This document shows, piece after piece, positions 1 through 11,300 of a stretch of 64,000 nucleotides of DNA; positions within the stretch are counted from its first letter, which is position 1; the number at the start of each line of letters is the position of its first letter. The notes below the pieces were generated by a model. The model was not told the origin of the DNA and searched no databases. It saw only the letters and a program-made list of their open reading frames with translations. Source of the DNA: Undaria pinnatifida (Eukaryota; Sar; Phaeophyceae; Laminariales; Alariaceae). The position numbers were made by a program, and so were the translations under genes. The stretch spans positions 5,356,036-5,420,035 of the forward strand of contig JABAKD010000011.1 of NCBI GenBank assembly GCA_012845835.1, in the 5' to 3' direction.

Positions 1-171
1 AGGCCCCCAAGGGTCATCCCCCTGCCGTATAGCTTCGGCCCAAGAACCGCGAATGTTCCAAACGCCCGGCAGATCAGCTCCCTTTATATATGATCCGTTT
101 ATGATCTGTTTCTCTCAGAAATGCATGGCCTTTAGATGAGGTTGCCGGAGTGAGAGCCGTATAATCTACAC

Positions 172-411
172 GCGTCTAGCACTTTTTTCGTCGAACCGTT
201 TTCTGATTGACCGGGCTCCTCAACTCAAAATCGCCGGAACTTTTGACCTTTTTTTTCTTTGCAACAATAGACCATGGGACTGTTCCGCCGGTAGTAGCAC
301 CTTTTGTTTTCCCCCAAAATCAGCTTTTGGGAGAGGTGTGCTATTAATGGTATAGAGATACTCAAGCGGGGAGTAGTATTCGAAAAAAAAAATGTGCACC
401 GATACCGCCCG
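172..411 (+). mobile_element. Degenerate MITE copy (TACGATAGAGGT family)
   Basis: The order of motifs matches the better copies at 29998 and 57332: a GCACTTTT-like end, CGGGCTCCTCAA, AAAATCGCCGGAA, CCATGGGA, a run of T, then a closing AAAAATGTGCACC. The outer terminal inverted repeats are worn away. No gene is seen in bases 1-890. Confidence 0.4.
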
Positions 412-474
412 TAGCTCGCGTCCTGGGTTGAATCTGTGCTGTGCAGATTCTCCGCGACATATGATAACGACATA

Positions 475-712
475 CCTGGTAATGATCTATATGATCTATA
501 TGATCTACATGATCTATATGGTTTACATGATCCATATGATCTATATGGTCTATATGATCTATATGATCTATATGATCTATATGATCTATATGATCCACCA
601 GGTATACCATCAATATGATATGTCAGGTGTATGATCTACATGATCTATATACTATGTATGATCTGTATGATCTATGCGATCTATATGATGTGATGTGTAT
701 GGTATATATGAT
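475..712. repeat. Microsatellite/minisatellite based on ATGATCTAT
   Basis: About 25 tandem units of ATGATCTAT with TGG or CAT variants. The array is entered by a TACCWGGTA palindrome at 473 and interrupted near 597 by CACCAGGTATACC. Open frames here on both strands are simple-repeat artefacts. Confidence 0.9.
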
Positions 713-1090
713 CTAAATCGTGATATGTCCGAAGTGTGGAATGTTTTCATCCCTACCACAACAAGCTGACATTCCGTTTTCCCCCCCATCTCCAGGTTTT
801 CATCGTTCAGCTCACAGTAAACCCACCACGAACCGCAAACATTGCTTCCGTCCGTACCGCAAAATAAAACTTTGCGATTACAATCGAGTTAAATGAACAC
901 ACACGACGTGCATCAAAATGCGTGGAAAACTTTTTTTTTCATCAACTGCCAGGAGGATAAACGAAAGAGAGAAGGAAATTTAAAAAGAGTCCCGCGTTCC
1001 GTAACGCATCAGGAGTTTTATCTTTTCTGGTCAAGTATCGCACATACGTTTATACGTATTGACTTTCTGTCGTCCTATGTATCGCGACAG

Positions 1091-1260
1091 GCGTTTATCT
1101 GTCTGGCCAATCTCGCGAACAACGACCTGAACCAGGCACACGTTGGAGCGGGGTCAAGCGTGGAGCTGGCCATCTCGGTGTGCAAGCACTGCCGGAGCGC
1201 CAGGTGTGCGAGGCGATCATGCGCAAGCTGCTGTTGTTTACGAAACCAGCATTGCTATAT
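1091..1260 (+). pseudogene. Armadillo-repeat-like exon with a frame switch
   Basis: After an acceptor at GCGACAG, one frame encodes ICLANLANNDLNQ and VELAISV, which resembles an armadillo repeat. After about base 1180 the likely continuation (ALPERQVCEAIMRKLLL) lies in a different frame, as if one base were lost in the GTGTG run. It could be an upstream exon of the armadillo gene at 3133-4421, a decayed duplicate of such an exon, or an assembly error. The open frame from 893 to 1090 has no recognisable content. Confidence 0.4.
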
Positions 1261-1767
1261 GTGACAGAAGACGGTGTGAAGTGCGGCTGGCAGCGCGGGA
1301 ATAGCGATGTCCATCAGACTGTTACACGGACGTTTGTGTCCATAAAAAACAAATCAACACGCGAACGAGCAAACACTAAAAAATACAGGTTCGTGTCGGC
1401 CTGCGCTGATTAATTTCCATATCTAACGGAGACGAGATGGACGAACTGATGTTGTAGATAAGAAGACCCAGTCGGGAGAAGAGGCGAAACCGATGGCGGT
1501 AGAAAAAAAAACAAACAAACAGCATAGCAATACAACCTGTCTTCTGATACGACGTACGATAATTAGTGGACCATGATTTTTTTCTGGGTGCCGCGCCGTC
1601 TGTCCACGGACAGCTTGTTCTACAGGGCCCCGCACCCGCCCATCACCCGTCGCCATAACGCCCCTCCCCCCCGCCCCTTATTCCTCCTCCCCAACCCGGT
1701 GCTCCGTCTCGAAGGCGATGATTGGTCAGTGGCCAACTGACTAACGCAAGCAACAGAATGACTACGC

Positions 1768-2035
1768 CTCCCCCCCCCAACCCCCCCCCCCCAACCCCCC
1801 CCCCCAACCCCCCCCCCCCTACCCCCCCCCCCCCCTACCCCCCCCCCCAACCCCCCCCCCCCAACCCCCCCCCCCCTACCCCCCCCTCCCCTACCCCCCA
1901 CCCCCCCCCCTACCCCCCCCCCCCCCCTACCCCCCCCCCCCTACCCCCCCCCCCCTACCCCCCCCCTACCCCCCCCCCCCCCTCAACTCCCCCTCCCCCC
2001 CACTCCCCCCACCCCTCAACTCCCCGCCCCTTCCA
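1768..2035. repeat. C-rich tract (CCCCCCAA / CCCCCTA units)
   Basis: Almost pure C on the + strand with AA, TA or CTA interruptions. Long Pro-rich and Gly-rich frames on the two strands are artefacts. Shorter C tracts follow at 2400-2455 and 2560-2645. Confidence 0.9.
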
Positions 2036-2715
2036 GGGTAGTACGGGCCGCCGCGCTAACGCTGTGCTCATTGACGGTGAAGAATGAGGCGAACAAAACG
2101 CGCTGCGCTAGCTTCGACGCGGTGCCTATAATGCTCGAGCTCGGCGCTGCGTGGGGGATGGCAGGCGGGGGTGAGAGACACAGTATGGGGCCCGTCGACA
2201 AGAAGCGTCAGCTGTATTTTGAATAAATACAGGAATTCTTCTTGTGACGCCAACCGTGATCCAGACCAAAACAGATCATTCTAAAGGATTTACGGATGGT
2301 GCGCGAACACCAATGCGTTTCGATAAATCTCGCCCCCCCCTGCCACCCGTCTCGGAAGGGATGCGGGATCGATGGTCTAACGACTAAGGAGTACGTCCCT
2401 CCCTCCCCCCCCCCCCCCCGCCACACCGCCCCCCCCCGCCACCCCCCCCACCCCTAGGTTTTCGACGCTTTCGCCCACCTCCCGTTCCCATGCAGTAGAA
2501 AAAATGCGCTACAATAGTTGAGCACTTGCACAAGCCACCATTCCTCAATACGCCCCCCCTCCCCCCCCCGCCTTCGTCTCGAAAGAGATGCGTGGTTAAT
2601 GGCCAAATGACCCAGGCAAACAACAGATGAGTCCCCCCCCCCGCCCCCGCTCCTCATTCGCCTCTCACTGTCACATCCGGTAAAAAAAGCGCGCTGTTTT
2701 TTTTTGTGTTATTTT

Positions 2716-2805
2716 TATTTTCATCACCCTAGGTGACCAGGGGTAGAGCCAGCACAGTGACCCTTTGGCCGTGATAATGCGGTCGAATAGTAACACTGTC
2801 GACGA
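2716..2805 (+). pseudogene. Degenerate partial copy of the exon at 3133-3359
   Basis: The text from TAGGTGACCAGGGG through AACACTGTCGACGAGG follows the same order as the real exon (CAGGTGACGAGGG ... AACACCGTCGACGAGG), with an internal deletion. It then runs straight into a poly-C tract. It lies upstream of the functional copy, as at other genes in this window. Confidence 0.45.
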
Positions 2806-2820
2806 GGTCTCGAATTTTCA

Positions 2821-3047
2821 ACCCCCCCCCCCCCCCCCCTCTCTCCCCCGCGCCCTCTCCCCCCCCCCCCCCTTCCTCCTCTCCCTCCCTCTCCGCCCCC
2901 CCTCTTCCCCCCCTCCCCGCCCCTCCCCCCCCCCCCCCCTCCCCCCCCTCCCCCCCCCCCCCTCCCCCCCCCCCCCGCCTTCCCCTCCCCCCCCCTTACC
3001 CTCCCTCCCCTTCCCCTCCCCCCCCCTTCCCCCCCCCCCCCCCCAAC
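2821..3047. repeat. C-rich homopolymer tract
   Basis: Over 200 bases of C runs with T and G interruptions, in the intron just upstream of an armadillo-gene exon. No coding content. Confidence 0.9.
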
Positions 3048-3132
3048 CTTTTTCACCTCTCATCTTTCTATCGGTATAAAACACGGTATGAGTTGTTTTC
3101 GTTAACTTTGCCACAATTTTTTACCGCGCCAG

Positions 3133-3359
3133 GTGACGAGGGATCGAGGTCGACCAGGTACAGCGATTCCTCTGCTGCTGCTGCTGCTGCGGCCACGGTA
3201 CCGTCAGACAACACCGTCGACGAGGAGGGGGCAGCGGCGGCGCAAGCCATGTCCTGCGTGGCGATTCTTATGCAGCACGCCACCAACGCGCTGGCGATGA
3301 AAAGGGTTGGGGGTTTGAGGCAGATCACGGAGCTTATACACGATTCGGAGAACAACGAG
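3133..3359 (+). CDS. Armadillo gene, internal exon
   Basis: Acceptor GCGCCAG ends at 3132 (CGACCAG at 3157 is the alternative). The donor is GAG then GTTCGT, a weak consensus, leaving phase 0. A GCT run (3171-3191) encodes poly-Ala. Confidence 0.55.
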
Positions 3360-4421
3360 GTTCGTTCGTATTTCGGTAGCTGCGGCAGAGAAAAAACAAA
3401 AAAATTAGCACAAAGAGGGGGTCCTCATTTCCACCGCTGCTGCTGAAGATCACAAAAACGGCTCGTAGCCTGCCCGCACACTGCAGCAGCAGGGCAATCA
3501 GTCCGATAGTTCCGGGCATGTACTTTGGTCTTGAATTTTACGGCGACCAATGCCCTCATCCAAAACCCCGACCACAGCCCCACCCCCAAACATAACCCCA
3601 CCTTCCGGTCGACATCAATCAATCAATCAATCAATCTATCTATCAATCAATCAATCGACCAATCAATCAACGAATCAGGTAATGACAGCGGCGGCAAAAG
3701 CGGTGGTCATTCTCATTCCAGACCCGGAAGCACTAGTAAGGACGGCCCGCGACGGCGGGGTTTCCCAAATGGAGGAGGTCGGAGCCCACGAAGCCTTGGT
3801 CAGGGCGCGTGAGTGGGCGTTCGGGCGAAAATTGCCGCCGTCGTGGCTCCTCTATGGCCTGGATGTCCTCGGCTGCGACGCAGATGGTGGGTAGACGTGG
3901 GGGTGGGTGAGGACCGGGGGGATGGAGGTTGGGGATCGGGGTTGGGGGAAGTTGTGCGTAGAGACGGAAACATGTGGGTGTCCCCACCTCCTCCTGCTAC
4001 TTGCTTGCTTGTCTGCTGGATTCTGGTTTATGTTATATTAGTTTTGGCTTTTAGCTGGTATGTAGGTTCGTCGAGCGTGGAAGCGGGTACTAGGGCCAGA
4101 GTTGGGGTTACGGTCTGGGTTGGAACTAGGGTTTCGGTAGGTTATAGTTGGGGCTCATGATAGAGCTAGGATCAGGGGTGGTAAGACAAAATTAACGACT
4201 AAAACAAACTCAAGCAAGCCCCCCCCCCCCCGCCCCCCCCCGTCCCCCCTCGATCAGCTCTACACACCCGCCTACAAGAGGAAGGCCCAGCCGCTTTCCG
4301 GAAGCCCGGAGAGTTTTTCAAACGAGCGGAGTTCTTCGAGGAGCGGGAGACGATAATCCCTCCGGACGTGACGCTCTCGGGGGACGAAGACCTTGGCGGA
4401 ATGCTCTTCCACGTCTTTTGA
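3133..4421 (+). CDS. Armadillo-repeat protein, 3' part of gene (three exons)
   Basis: Three phase-compatible exons, 3133-3359, 3679-3808 and 4258-4421, form the C-terminal part of an alpha-helical repeat protein. The first encodes a low-complexity Ala-rich stretch, then the helix pair AMSCVAILMQHATNAL and RVGGLRQITELIHDSENN. The second encodes AAKAVVILIPDPEALVR and GAHEALVR. The last encodes an acidic tail ending GGMLFHVF and a TGA at 4419-4421. Donor phases 0 and 1 match their acceptors exactly. Such helix pairs are typical of armadillo scaffolds, which bind protein partners; nothing shows the partner here. The gene start lies upstream, perhaps outside the window, and the acceptor of the first listed exon could instead be at 3158. 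The 3' end is secure. Confidence 0.65.
3608..3676. repeat. (AATC)n microsatellite
   Basis: About 15 units of CAAT/AATC end at the acceptor CGAATCAG of the next exon, so the microsatellite sits where the polypyrimidine tract would be. Confidence 0.85.
3679..3808 (+). CDS. Armadillo gene, penultimate exon
   Basis: 130 nt, entering in phase 0 after ATCAG and leaving in phase 1 at the strong donor GTGAGT. It encodes one armadillo-like helix pair. Confidence 0.65.
4258..4421 (+). CDS. Armadillo gene, terminal exon
   Basis: Preceded by a poly-C tract and CGATCAG. Two bases complete the split codon, then 53 codons rich in E, F and P, then TGA. The motif EEGPAAFRKPGEFFKRAEFF lies in this frame only. 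Confidence 0.7.
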
Positions 4422-6335
4422 TTGTTGATCGGAGACATGAGGGACGTTTGGGTCAACCTGTTTGCCCGTATTTTGTAATGTCTCTTCATTGTTTTCCTAG
4501 AATATAGTATGGAACTTTGGACATTTTCGAGGCATACCTCCTGCCGGTCGACGTTTTTGCCGGTATGGCCCAACGTCCTTTGCATTGCCGAAAAAAAAAC
4601 AAAATGCCCCCTATACATGCGATCAGACTGTGGTGGTACGTACTGCTTTGGTGTTTCCGTCTATCTACTCGTATTGTTAATGTTATGCCGACCAACAGCG
4701 TGATGACATATCTCTGGAATTTGATGACTATCAAGAAAACGAACACGACAAAAACCGTGAACCAGGTACATGTAGTAGTCTTTGCACATGCTGGTAAAAA
4801 AAAACAGGAAAAATAGTGTTGTCGTGGCTGCCCTGATCTCTTGCCGTGGTATAGTAGATGACAACTCCATGGCCGAAACTTGTCACGAAGTGTGCTCGCG
4901 CAGACTAAGACATTTCGGTGCCAGTTATATAAGCTCTCCTCCTTAGCGTAGTTGATACATCTCAATATATATATATTTTCGCTTTTTCCCTTCGACAAAT
5001 GTATCGTAGATGGTGCCCTTAAAACAGAATCAAACATGCCCTTCAGGTACGGCAGTGGTACCTACCAGGTATTTCATATAATGAATCGATATATGTATTA
5101 TTATTACTGTTCTTGCTCTCCGACAATATAGCGCAGATGCCGTTCCATTGCAAATCGAATAGATGTACGTAGAGGGAAAGGAAGGAAGTAGTAGCTAAAA
5201 TGAGAAGATGTGGGGAAAGGGAATGGGGAAATGGTTGCCAGAAGAAGGTCAAAAGAGAGTTACCACTGCTGCGCTTTATGGAAGGATATTCGGTTTATAT
5301 CGGAACGGCATCTACGCTATACTGTTGGAGCGCAAAAAAATAGTAACAATTCCATCTCCATCAATCTCAAGGTCAATACACGGACAGGACAACAACAACA
5401 ACAATCAGTGATCCGAGTAAGATGCTGTTGCACGACCGTCTTGAGCATCCGTCCCCACCTGTTGTTCCCGGCATGCGTATCGTCTGTCGAAGCGTGGCGC
5501 CAGGTATTCTGCTGGGCAACTCAGTCTTACATAACGGTTAGCTACTCATTCATACCGCATGTCACTCTATATATAACAACACTAGCCCACCCCGAATACA
5601 TTGCATAATATATAGTCATGCACAGACGCTAATTGCATCACGGGCGACGATCAAAGAAAGGGTGATCGCACTATAGCTGACGCGGCTGACGCCCGCCACG
5701 AAAGAGGTGTATCACTTCTTGGCTTTCTATTTCTGAGCCATGGGGCTCCCTTAACCCCTTTAGAATCCCAAAATCCCTCCCTATACTAACTTTAGGTATT
5801 TTTTCCCCCCAACAGGGTTTCCAGTAGTGAAGGGCGTTAACTCGAACTCGTCGGAATAATAATAATGTCACAGTATCGTTTCGCAACAAACAATATGAAT
5901 ACGAAGCATTACTTTTTTGTACCTGGGGGGGTCATGCATGGGTTTTGGTCGTCGTGTGTTGTTGCGCTTTCATTTCATTCAAAAAACAATAATAGCGTTT
6001 TAGTGTAGGGAATGGAGCTCCTTAACCCTTTTAGCACCGCACTCCGGATAATATGGGGACAAAACACTTGGAATTAGAGTGCGAAAATTCAATTGAGTTG
6101 GAAATGGGTTAAGTGAGAGGAGCCTCAGGCAGAACCTACACATGGTGAACCTTTGCAGTCATGTATGTGTCGGCTATTCGTAAACAGACATAGATTGGTG
6201 AAGTGAGGCTAAGAGTCCCCCTGCAAGAAGAAGAGTTAAAATCCGTGATGATGTGGAACTCCCGAAAAAAAGAGACGAGAGGCTCTGGCTCGGGTTGTAC
6301 ACGCATCCATGTATGTATTATTATAAAAATTAGAA
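4422..6335. other. Intergenic DNA, no gene recognised
   Basis: AT-richer than its surroundings. Open frames on both strands are short and show no family signature. It holds one TACCWGGTA palindrome (5063). CCCTTAACCCCTTT-type fragments near 5750 and 6025 match internal parts of the MITE at 29998. Confidence 0.6.
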
Positions 6336-6448
6336 TACACTCCAGCTGTGAGATCGAAGATTTCGTCGAAACTCATCTTTCTTTGCAAGCTGTGTGTGAT
6401 ACTCCGATCGCGCGTATCACGGGTTGTGTGTCCTCATTAAGGATATAC
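6336..6448 (-). repeat. Dispersed repeat, reverse copy of 45836/47083 family
   Basis: In reverse complement it matches 45836-45945 and 47083-47185. Shared blocks are the ACACAACCC...CGTATTAC.CG side, CGATCGGAGTATCACACA, CTTGCAAAGATGAGTTTCGA and CAGCTGGAGTG. A TACCWGGTA palindrome adjoins it at 6446. Confidence 0.7.
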
Positions 6449-7181
6449 CTGGTAGTAGGTATTATGTACTCTCGACGTGCAAACAACAGTATATGGTCGG
6501 ATTGTATACGAAAAGGCGACGGTAAAAAAAATGACCGAGAGCAAACATGCGAAGAGCAACTACACGAAGGGGCAGAGGGGGAAGCGAAGTCAAACGGGAG
6601 GAGGTATCACACTCCCGACTAAAAGAATAACAATCGTGTGGTCTACTACTATTAGTAGAACGTGGGGTCTGAGGGCCGTGGGGCCATTGGCCGAAAAAGC
6701 CAAGAAATAAGGCAAGGCGCCCCGCGATGCCATTGAAACATATCAAATAACTAATTAATAATGTGCATCGTTGTGGACTCGGGGAAGCACCAACACTTCG
6801 AAGCATCAACACTTCGAAGCACCACCAAGCTTGAAGGATAACTGTCGACCACTCAATTCGTCGAACTCACAGCTGACGTATGTGAAATAATAATGAAAAA
6901 AACTTGAACAAAAACTGTTCACAAAACTGCAGAGAGAGGCGGTGCACGCTCAATCAATTGCAGGGGCAGGTGAAATTGACAAGAGTGTAGTGTGTGGTGA
7001 GGACGAAGATACCGGACAGAGACACAGACGTGGGCAGAGACGCGCCGGCAGGCATGCGATTGTGCGGTGGTATGTGCTGTAAAACAAAATGTAGAAAGCG
7101 CACGATATTACCGACTACGTATGGTATGACATCTTGTCAATTTTCAATAAAAAAAAATTACTTCGTACCTCGTACTTCGTA

Positions 7182-7276
7182 CCCTGGGGTATTCCTCAGC
7201 TCCAGAGTGACTGGAGCCTGTCCTGTGACCACGGACTTGATTATGCGAGTTAATGTGAGAACAACAACAACAACAA
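7182..7276 (+). repeat. SINE-like repeat with (CAA)n tail, copy 1
   Basis: The core runs from GGGGTATTCCTCAGC through GAGTGACTGGAGCC and CTGTGACCACGGACTTGATT to GTGAGAAC and ends in a short (CAA)n tail. Other copies are at 8836 (+), 57101 (+) and 28225 (-). A constant body with a simple-repeat 3' tail suggests retroposition. Confidence 0.7.
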
Positions 7277-7659
7277 CCAGATGTATCTTTAGATCTTAAA
7301 GCAGATTTTACGGTTGGTCTACAGTACGTTCTACGTAAGATACAGATACGACGGATATCTACGATGTTTTTTTTTAGCATTCATGTTCCGTTTCGTGACA
7401 TTAAAATGTCAGTTGCGCCGCTACCATCTGCGCTGCGCCTTCGTATGGCGGACGCAGGACGCACGCGCGACGCTCGGAGCCCGACACCATCGCATCCAGC
7501 ACAGCGCACAGGGCATCGCCCACACCAGGTATCATTGATAGATGCCTGCTGGGGGGCTATCTATGGAGTGTGATATTAATAGGAAAGTGCAAAAACTATG
7601 AAAAAAGCCCAACATCAGCCACACCGACGTAAAAGTTTATTTCGGGATCACCCGCAACA

Positions 7660-8066
7660 GAAACACCACCACCGCCGCCACCACCACCCCACCACCACCA
7701 CCACCACCACCACCACCACCACCGCCACCACCACCACCACCAGCAGCGCCACCACAGGTCTTTTCGGTAGCATCCTCACTGCTCCCAGTGCACCTGATCT
7801 CACCCGGATTCTGGTCTCACCCGGGGCCTGACCCTAACCCGACCGGACCTTTTCTCGTTTGGCTCGTGCAGAAACATAAACCACCGCCACCACCACCACC
7901 GCCACCACATCAGGTTTTCTTGGTATCAATAGCATCATCACCGCTCCCGGCGTACCTGAACGCGCCCGGACCTGATCCGACCCGAGACCTGATCCACCCG
8001 GATCTGGTCCCATCGGGCACCTGATCCCAGCCTGACCTGGCCCCATTTGGCTCGTCGTGCAGGAAC
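7660..8066 (+). repeat. Two ~200-bp tandem units upstream of the LRR gene
   Basis: Each unit starts GCAACAGAAAC or GTGCAGAAACATA, carries a (CCA)n/(CCG)n block, then AGGTTTTC.TGGTA, GCATCATCAC.GCTCCC, and a degenerate series of ACCTGATC.CACCCGGA, ending at TTTGGCTCGT.GTGCAG. The array stops 60 bp before the start codon at 8125, so it occupies the promoter position. A promoter role is only inferred. Confidence 0.7.
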
Positions 8067-8124
8067 ATAGTCTTTAGATAAGGTAGGCGACTACTACAGC
8101 AGCAGAGTAGTCTAGTCGTCTACC

Positions 8125-8310
8125 ATGGGACCAAAGAAGAGCGACAAGAAGGGTGCTAAAGCTAAAGGCGCTGCGGACGGGGAGGTGCAGGGGGAGGACC
8201 CGCTGCAGTTCTTGCAGAACTACACGCGCTTTAGCAAGCTCATCGGCGTCGCGCCGAACCAGAAGGTCGTGGCGCAGCTTCAGAGCGACGAGAACCAGCC
8301 CCTCACGCAG
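8125..8310 (+). CDS. LRR gene exon 1
   Basis: The ATG in CTACCATGG opens 62 codons and ends CTCACGCAG before GTATGC, phase 0. It encodes the basic tail and the segment DPLQFLQNYTRFSKLIGV. A TACCWGGTA palindrome lies 36 bp past the donor. Confidence 0.85.
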
Positions 8311-11300
8311 GTATGCACGTGGTAGGGTGGGTGTATGGTAGTACATACCTGGTACGGCGTAGTGTGTGTTGGGACCGACTTTATCAGTGCGGGAAAAATT
8401 GACGACGAAAATTGGCGATTACAGGCATCGGCCGCTGCTGGTTGGCGAGGATAACAGCAGCAGAGTGGTGCCCGAAGTACGACAAATGTAAGGAAAGACT
8501 CGTACGGGGTGGGTGCTGTGCGGCATGATCGGTTTTGCTTGTAATGCCGCGCGCTCACGCTTTATACTCGTACTAAGCCGCATGAAAGAAAAAGCGCAAT
8601 CAATCGTCGTTATTGTGGTCGCTATGCTACCTGGTACAGTTAGACTAGTATTATCAAGTCCGAATAGGGTCAACGAGGGGAAAATGCTGACACAAGTTGA
8701 CGATTTTCGGCTTCTCGGCCACACGAGGCGCTGCCCAGTCTTCTAGGCCAAACTGCAATGTGAGTGTAAAGAGCTCACACCTCGGTTACATCACGATCTA
8801 CTGCTGCTGTAGATCATCCACACGTACTGCCGTTATGGTATTCCTCAGCTCCAGAGTGACTGGAGCCTGTCCTGTGACCACGGACTTGATTATGCGAGTT
8901 AATGTGAGAACAACAACTGCCGTTGTGTTATGTTGTTGTGGATCTGTATGTACAGTCTACACAGCAGTACTGCTGTTGTAGTACCAATCCGATCCACCCC
9001 ATATCTTCTGCCGTTATGATGTATTGCGGTGGATCTGTATCTATCGGGTACAAAATCCAACCCAGGAAACACTATACATGCTAGATCATGCAGATCGTAC
9101 GCTTCCTACTGCTGTGTGATTTATACTTCGGAGTATTAAATACAAATTAAAAAAATCTAGACTATACATATTCGAGAGTACTATTAATACAGTAGTAGCG
9201 GCTGGTGTTCTGTTGGAGGTGTGTGATTTGTGTCCGACCCGCAACGAAAAAGTGTTAAAAAGGGAGGTAATATATGATGACACGCGCGCAGAGCATGTCA
9301 GTAACACTCGCATACTGCTGCCGCTGCTGCACGCCGCTGCACGCTGTTCTTCATAGACGCTTGATAAACTGTTGATGTTCACCCTGGCAACATCTCCATC
9401 GGACTCGTACATCTTCAAATAATAATGCATCTATCTGTAAAAACGAGCGGCCGATGTTTAACGCAGCTTGCAAAGATGAGTACTTCGATTTGAACTTGTC
9501 GAACTCACAGCTGCCGCGATTAATAGTAATTTTATAAAATATCGCACTCAAACACCCATCGTCTTGTTTTCGTCTCAATACATGACGAGTCCCAAACGGG
9601 CGTTGAATCGTGCATTCTTCCCAACGACTTCCAGCACACACATCCATTCTCTTCGTACTACCAGGTACTGCTGTACGTACGAGAGATACAAGCTCTGACA
9701 GAGACGCACAGCAGTGCCCGTGTCATACGAGTAGTTAACGACAGTGCAGTAGACGATTGGACAACGCAATGCCTAGCGTACTGGACACGATGATGCGTCG
9801 TGCATGATACACGTGCTGCAGCTATAGTGCTATGACGCGTAGTTCTATGATATGGTTCGCACGCACGTGGTATAGGTGACTGCTGTGTTGGGTGTGGTAG
9901 CCTACGACCGATCGGATAGAATTGGGGCGCCGATAGCTGTTCGGCTGATGCGGAGTTGTACTAAATCCCACGGTACCGCGCGGGGTTTTCCATGGGTCCC
10001 CGTGGGATCCCGCAGGATGCTAGGTGAGGTCCCGCGCGTTCCCGCGGGATCCCGCGAGATGCCATGGGCTCCCTCATACTCCCACGTGGCATCCAGCGTT
10101 CCCTCATGCTCGCACGTAGCATCCCATGCTCCCTCATACTCCCACGTGACACCCCGCGTTCCCTCATGCTCGCACGTGGCATCCCATGCTCCCTCATGCT
10201 TCCATGTGAAATCCCGCGTTCCCTCATTCTCGCACGTGGCATCCCATGCTCCCTCGTGCTCCCACGTGGCATACCGCGGGATGGAATCCCCATGGGATCC
10301 CCAAGATCAACCCCACGGGACTCCATCGTATTTCCCGCGGGAATGCCCATGAGATCCCACAACATCCGTCGGGATTCCTTGAGAACCCACGGTGTGCATT
10401 TAAGTCTGCATCCTTCCATTGGATATGCGAAGTCCTGATGTGCCCGCGGGATCATTAGTTACTCATTGTGCCACGAATCCCCGCGAATTCCCGCGAAGCC
10501 CCACATTTTCTTGCTTTGCTGCCCCCGCCCGCGAGCTCCCGCGAGTTCCCGCGAGTCCCCGCGAATTCCCACGAGTTCCCACGAGTTCCCCGCGATTTTC
10601 CGCAAGTTCCGGAGAGTCCCCGCGAGTTTCCACCAGTTCCTACAGTGCCCAAGAGTTCCCACACGCGAGTTCCCACGAGATCCCGCGAGAGCTCCTACGA
10701 GATCCCGCAAGCTGGCTTAATCCCACGACCAACTTCATCCCCTAACTCCAACGCTAACCCTGACCACAGCCTTAACTCTATAACCCTACCCCTTATCCCG
10801 CGGGAATCCTGTGTGGAAATCCCATTTGACATCCTACGGGATTTTTCGGGGAGTTCCCGCGGAAATTTGGGCGTTCTTTCCGATGGGATCTTGCGACATC
10901 CCGCGATATCCTAGGCAGGATGCTAACAGCTGGTTCCCAAAAGGCCAATAATGTGAACAGTTGCGCACGTCCGTCAGGAATAAATCATTTTTTTATAAAA
11001 ATATTTTCAAGGACGTCAGCCGTGAGTTCGACGAATTTCGTGTCAATCAATATTCATCTTTGCAAGCTGAGCTGTTGGTACTTTGTAATATACTATGTGG
11101 GTGAGTTTTTTCTTAATGGGAGGGGTCCTATTCTTTTGTTTCAATATGTATAGACTTTTTTTTTTTTTCTTCTCCACTATAATGGTTGGTATTAGTATTT
11201 TCACTCTAGGTGGGGAATTTCGAGCTAGATCCAACATTATACGTAAGGTTGTTCGGTGGAGACACAGAGTGCCGCCTGCAGGTCTGCCAATTGAGCAGGT

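Noticed and set aside
362-634. Open frames on both strands encoding DHIDHID / YMIYMIY repeats
   Set aside because: They are readings of the ATGATCTAT minisatellite.
1620-3114. Long Pro-rich and Gly-rich open frames on both strands
   Set aside because: They are poly-C/poly-G tracts with no stop codons by composition. Only the exon at 3133-3359 has real content.
9876-10914. Overlapping 120-164-codon frames on both strands
   Set aside because: All frames are open because the CCCGCGAG-type repeat lacks stops. There is no conserved motif or exon structure.
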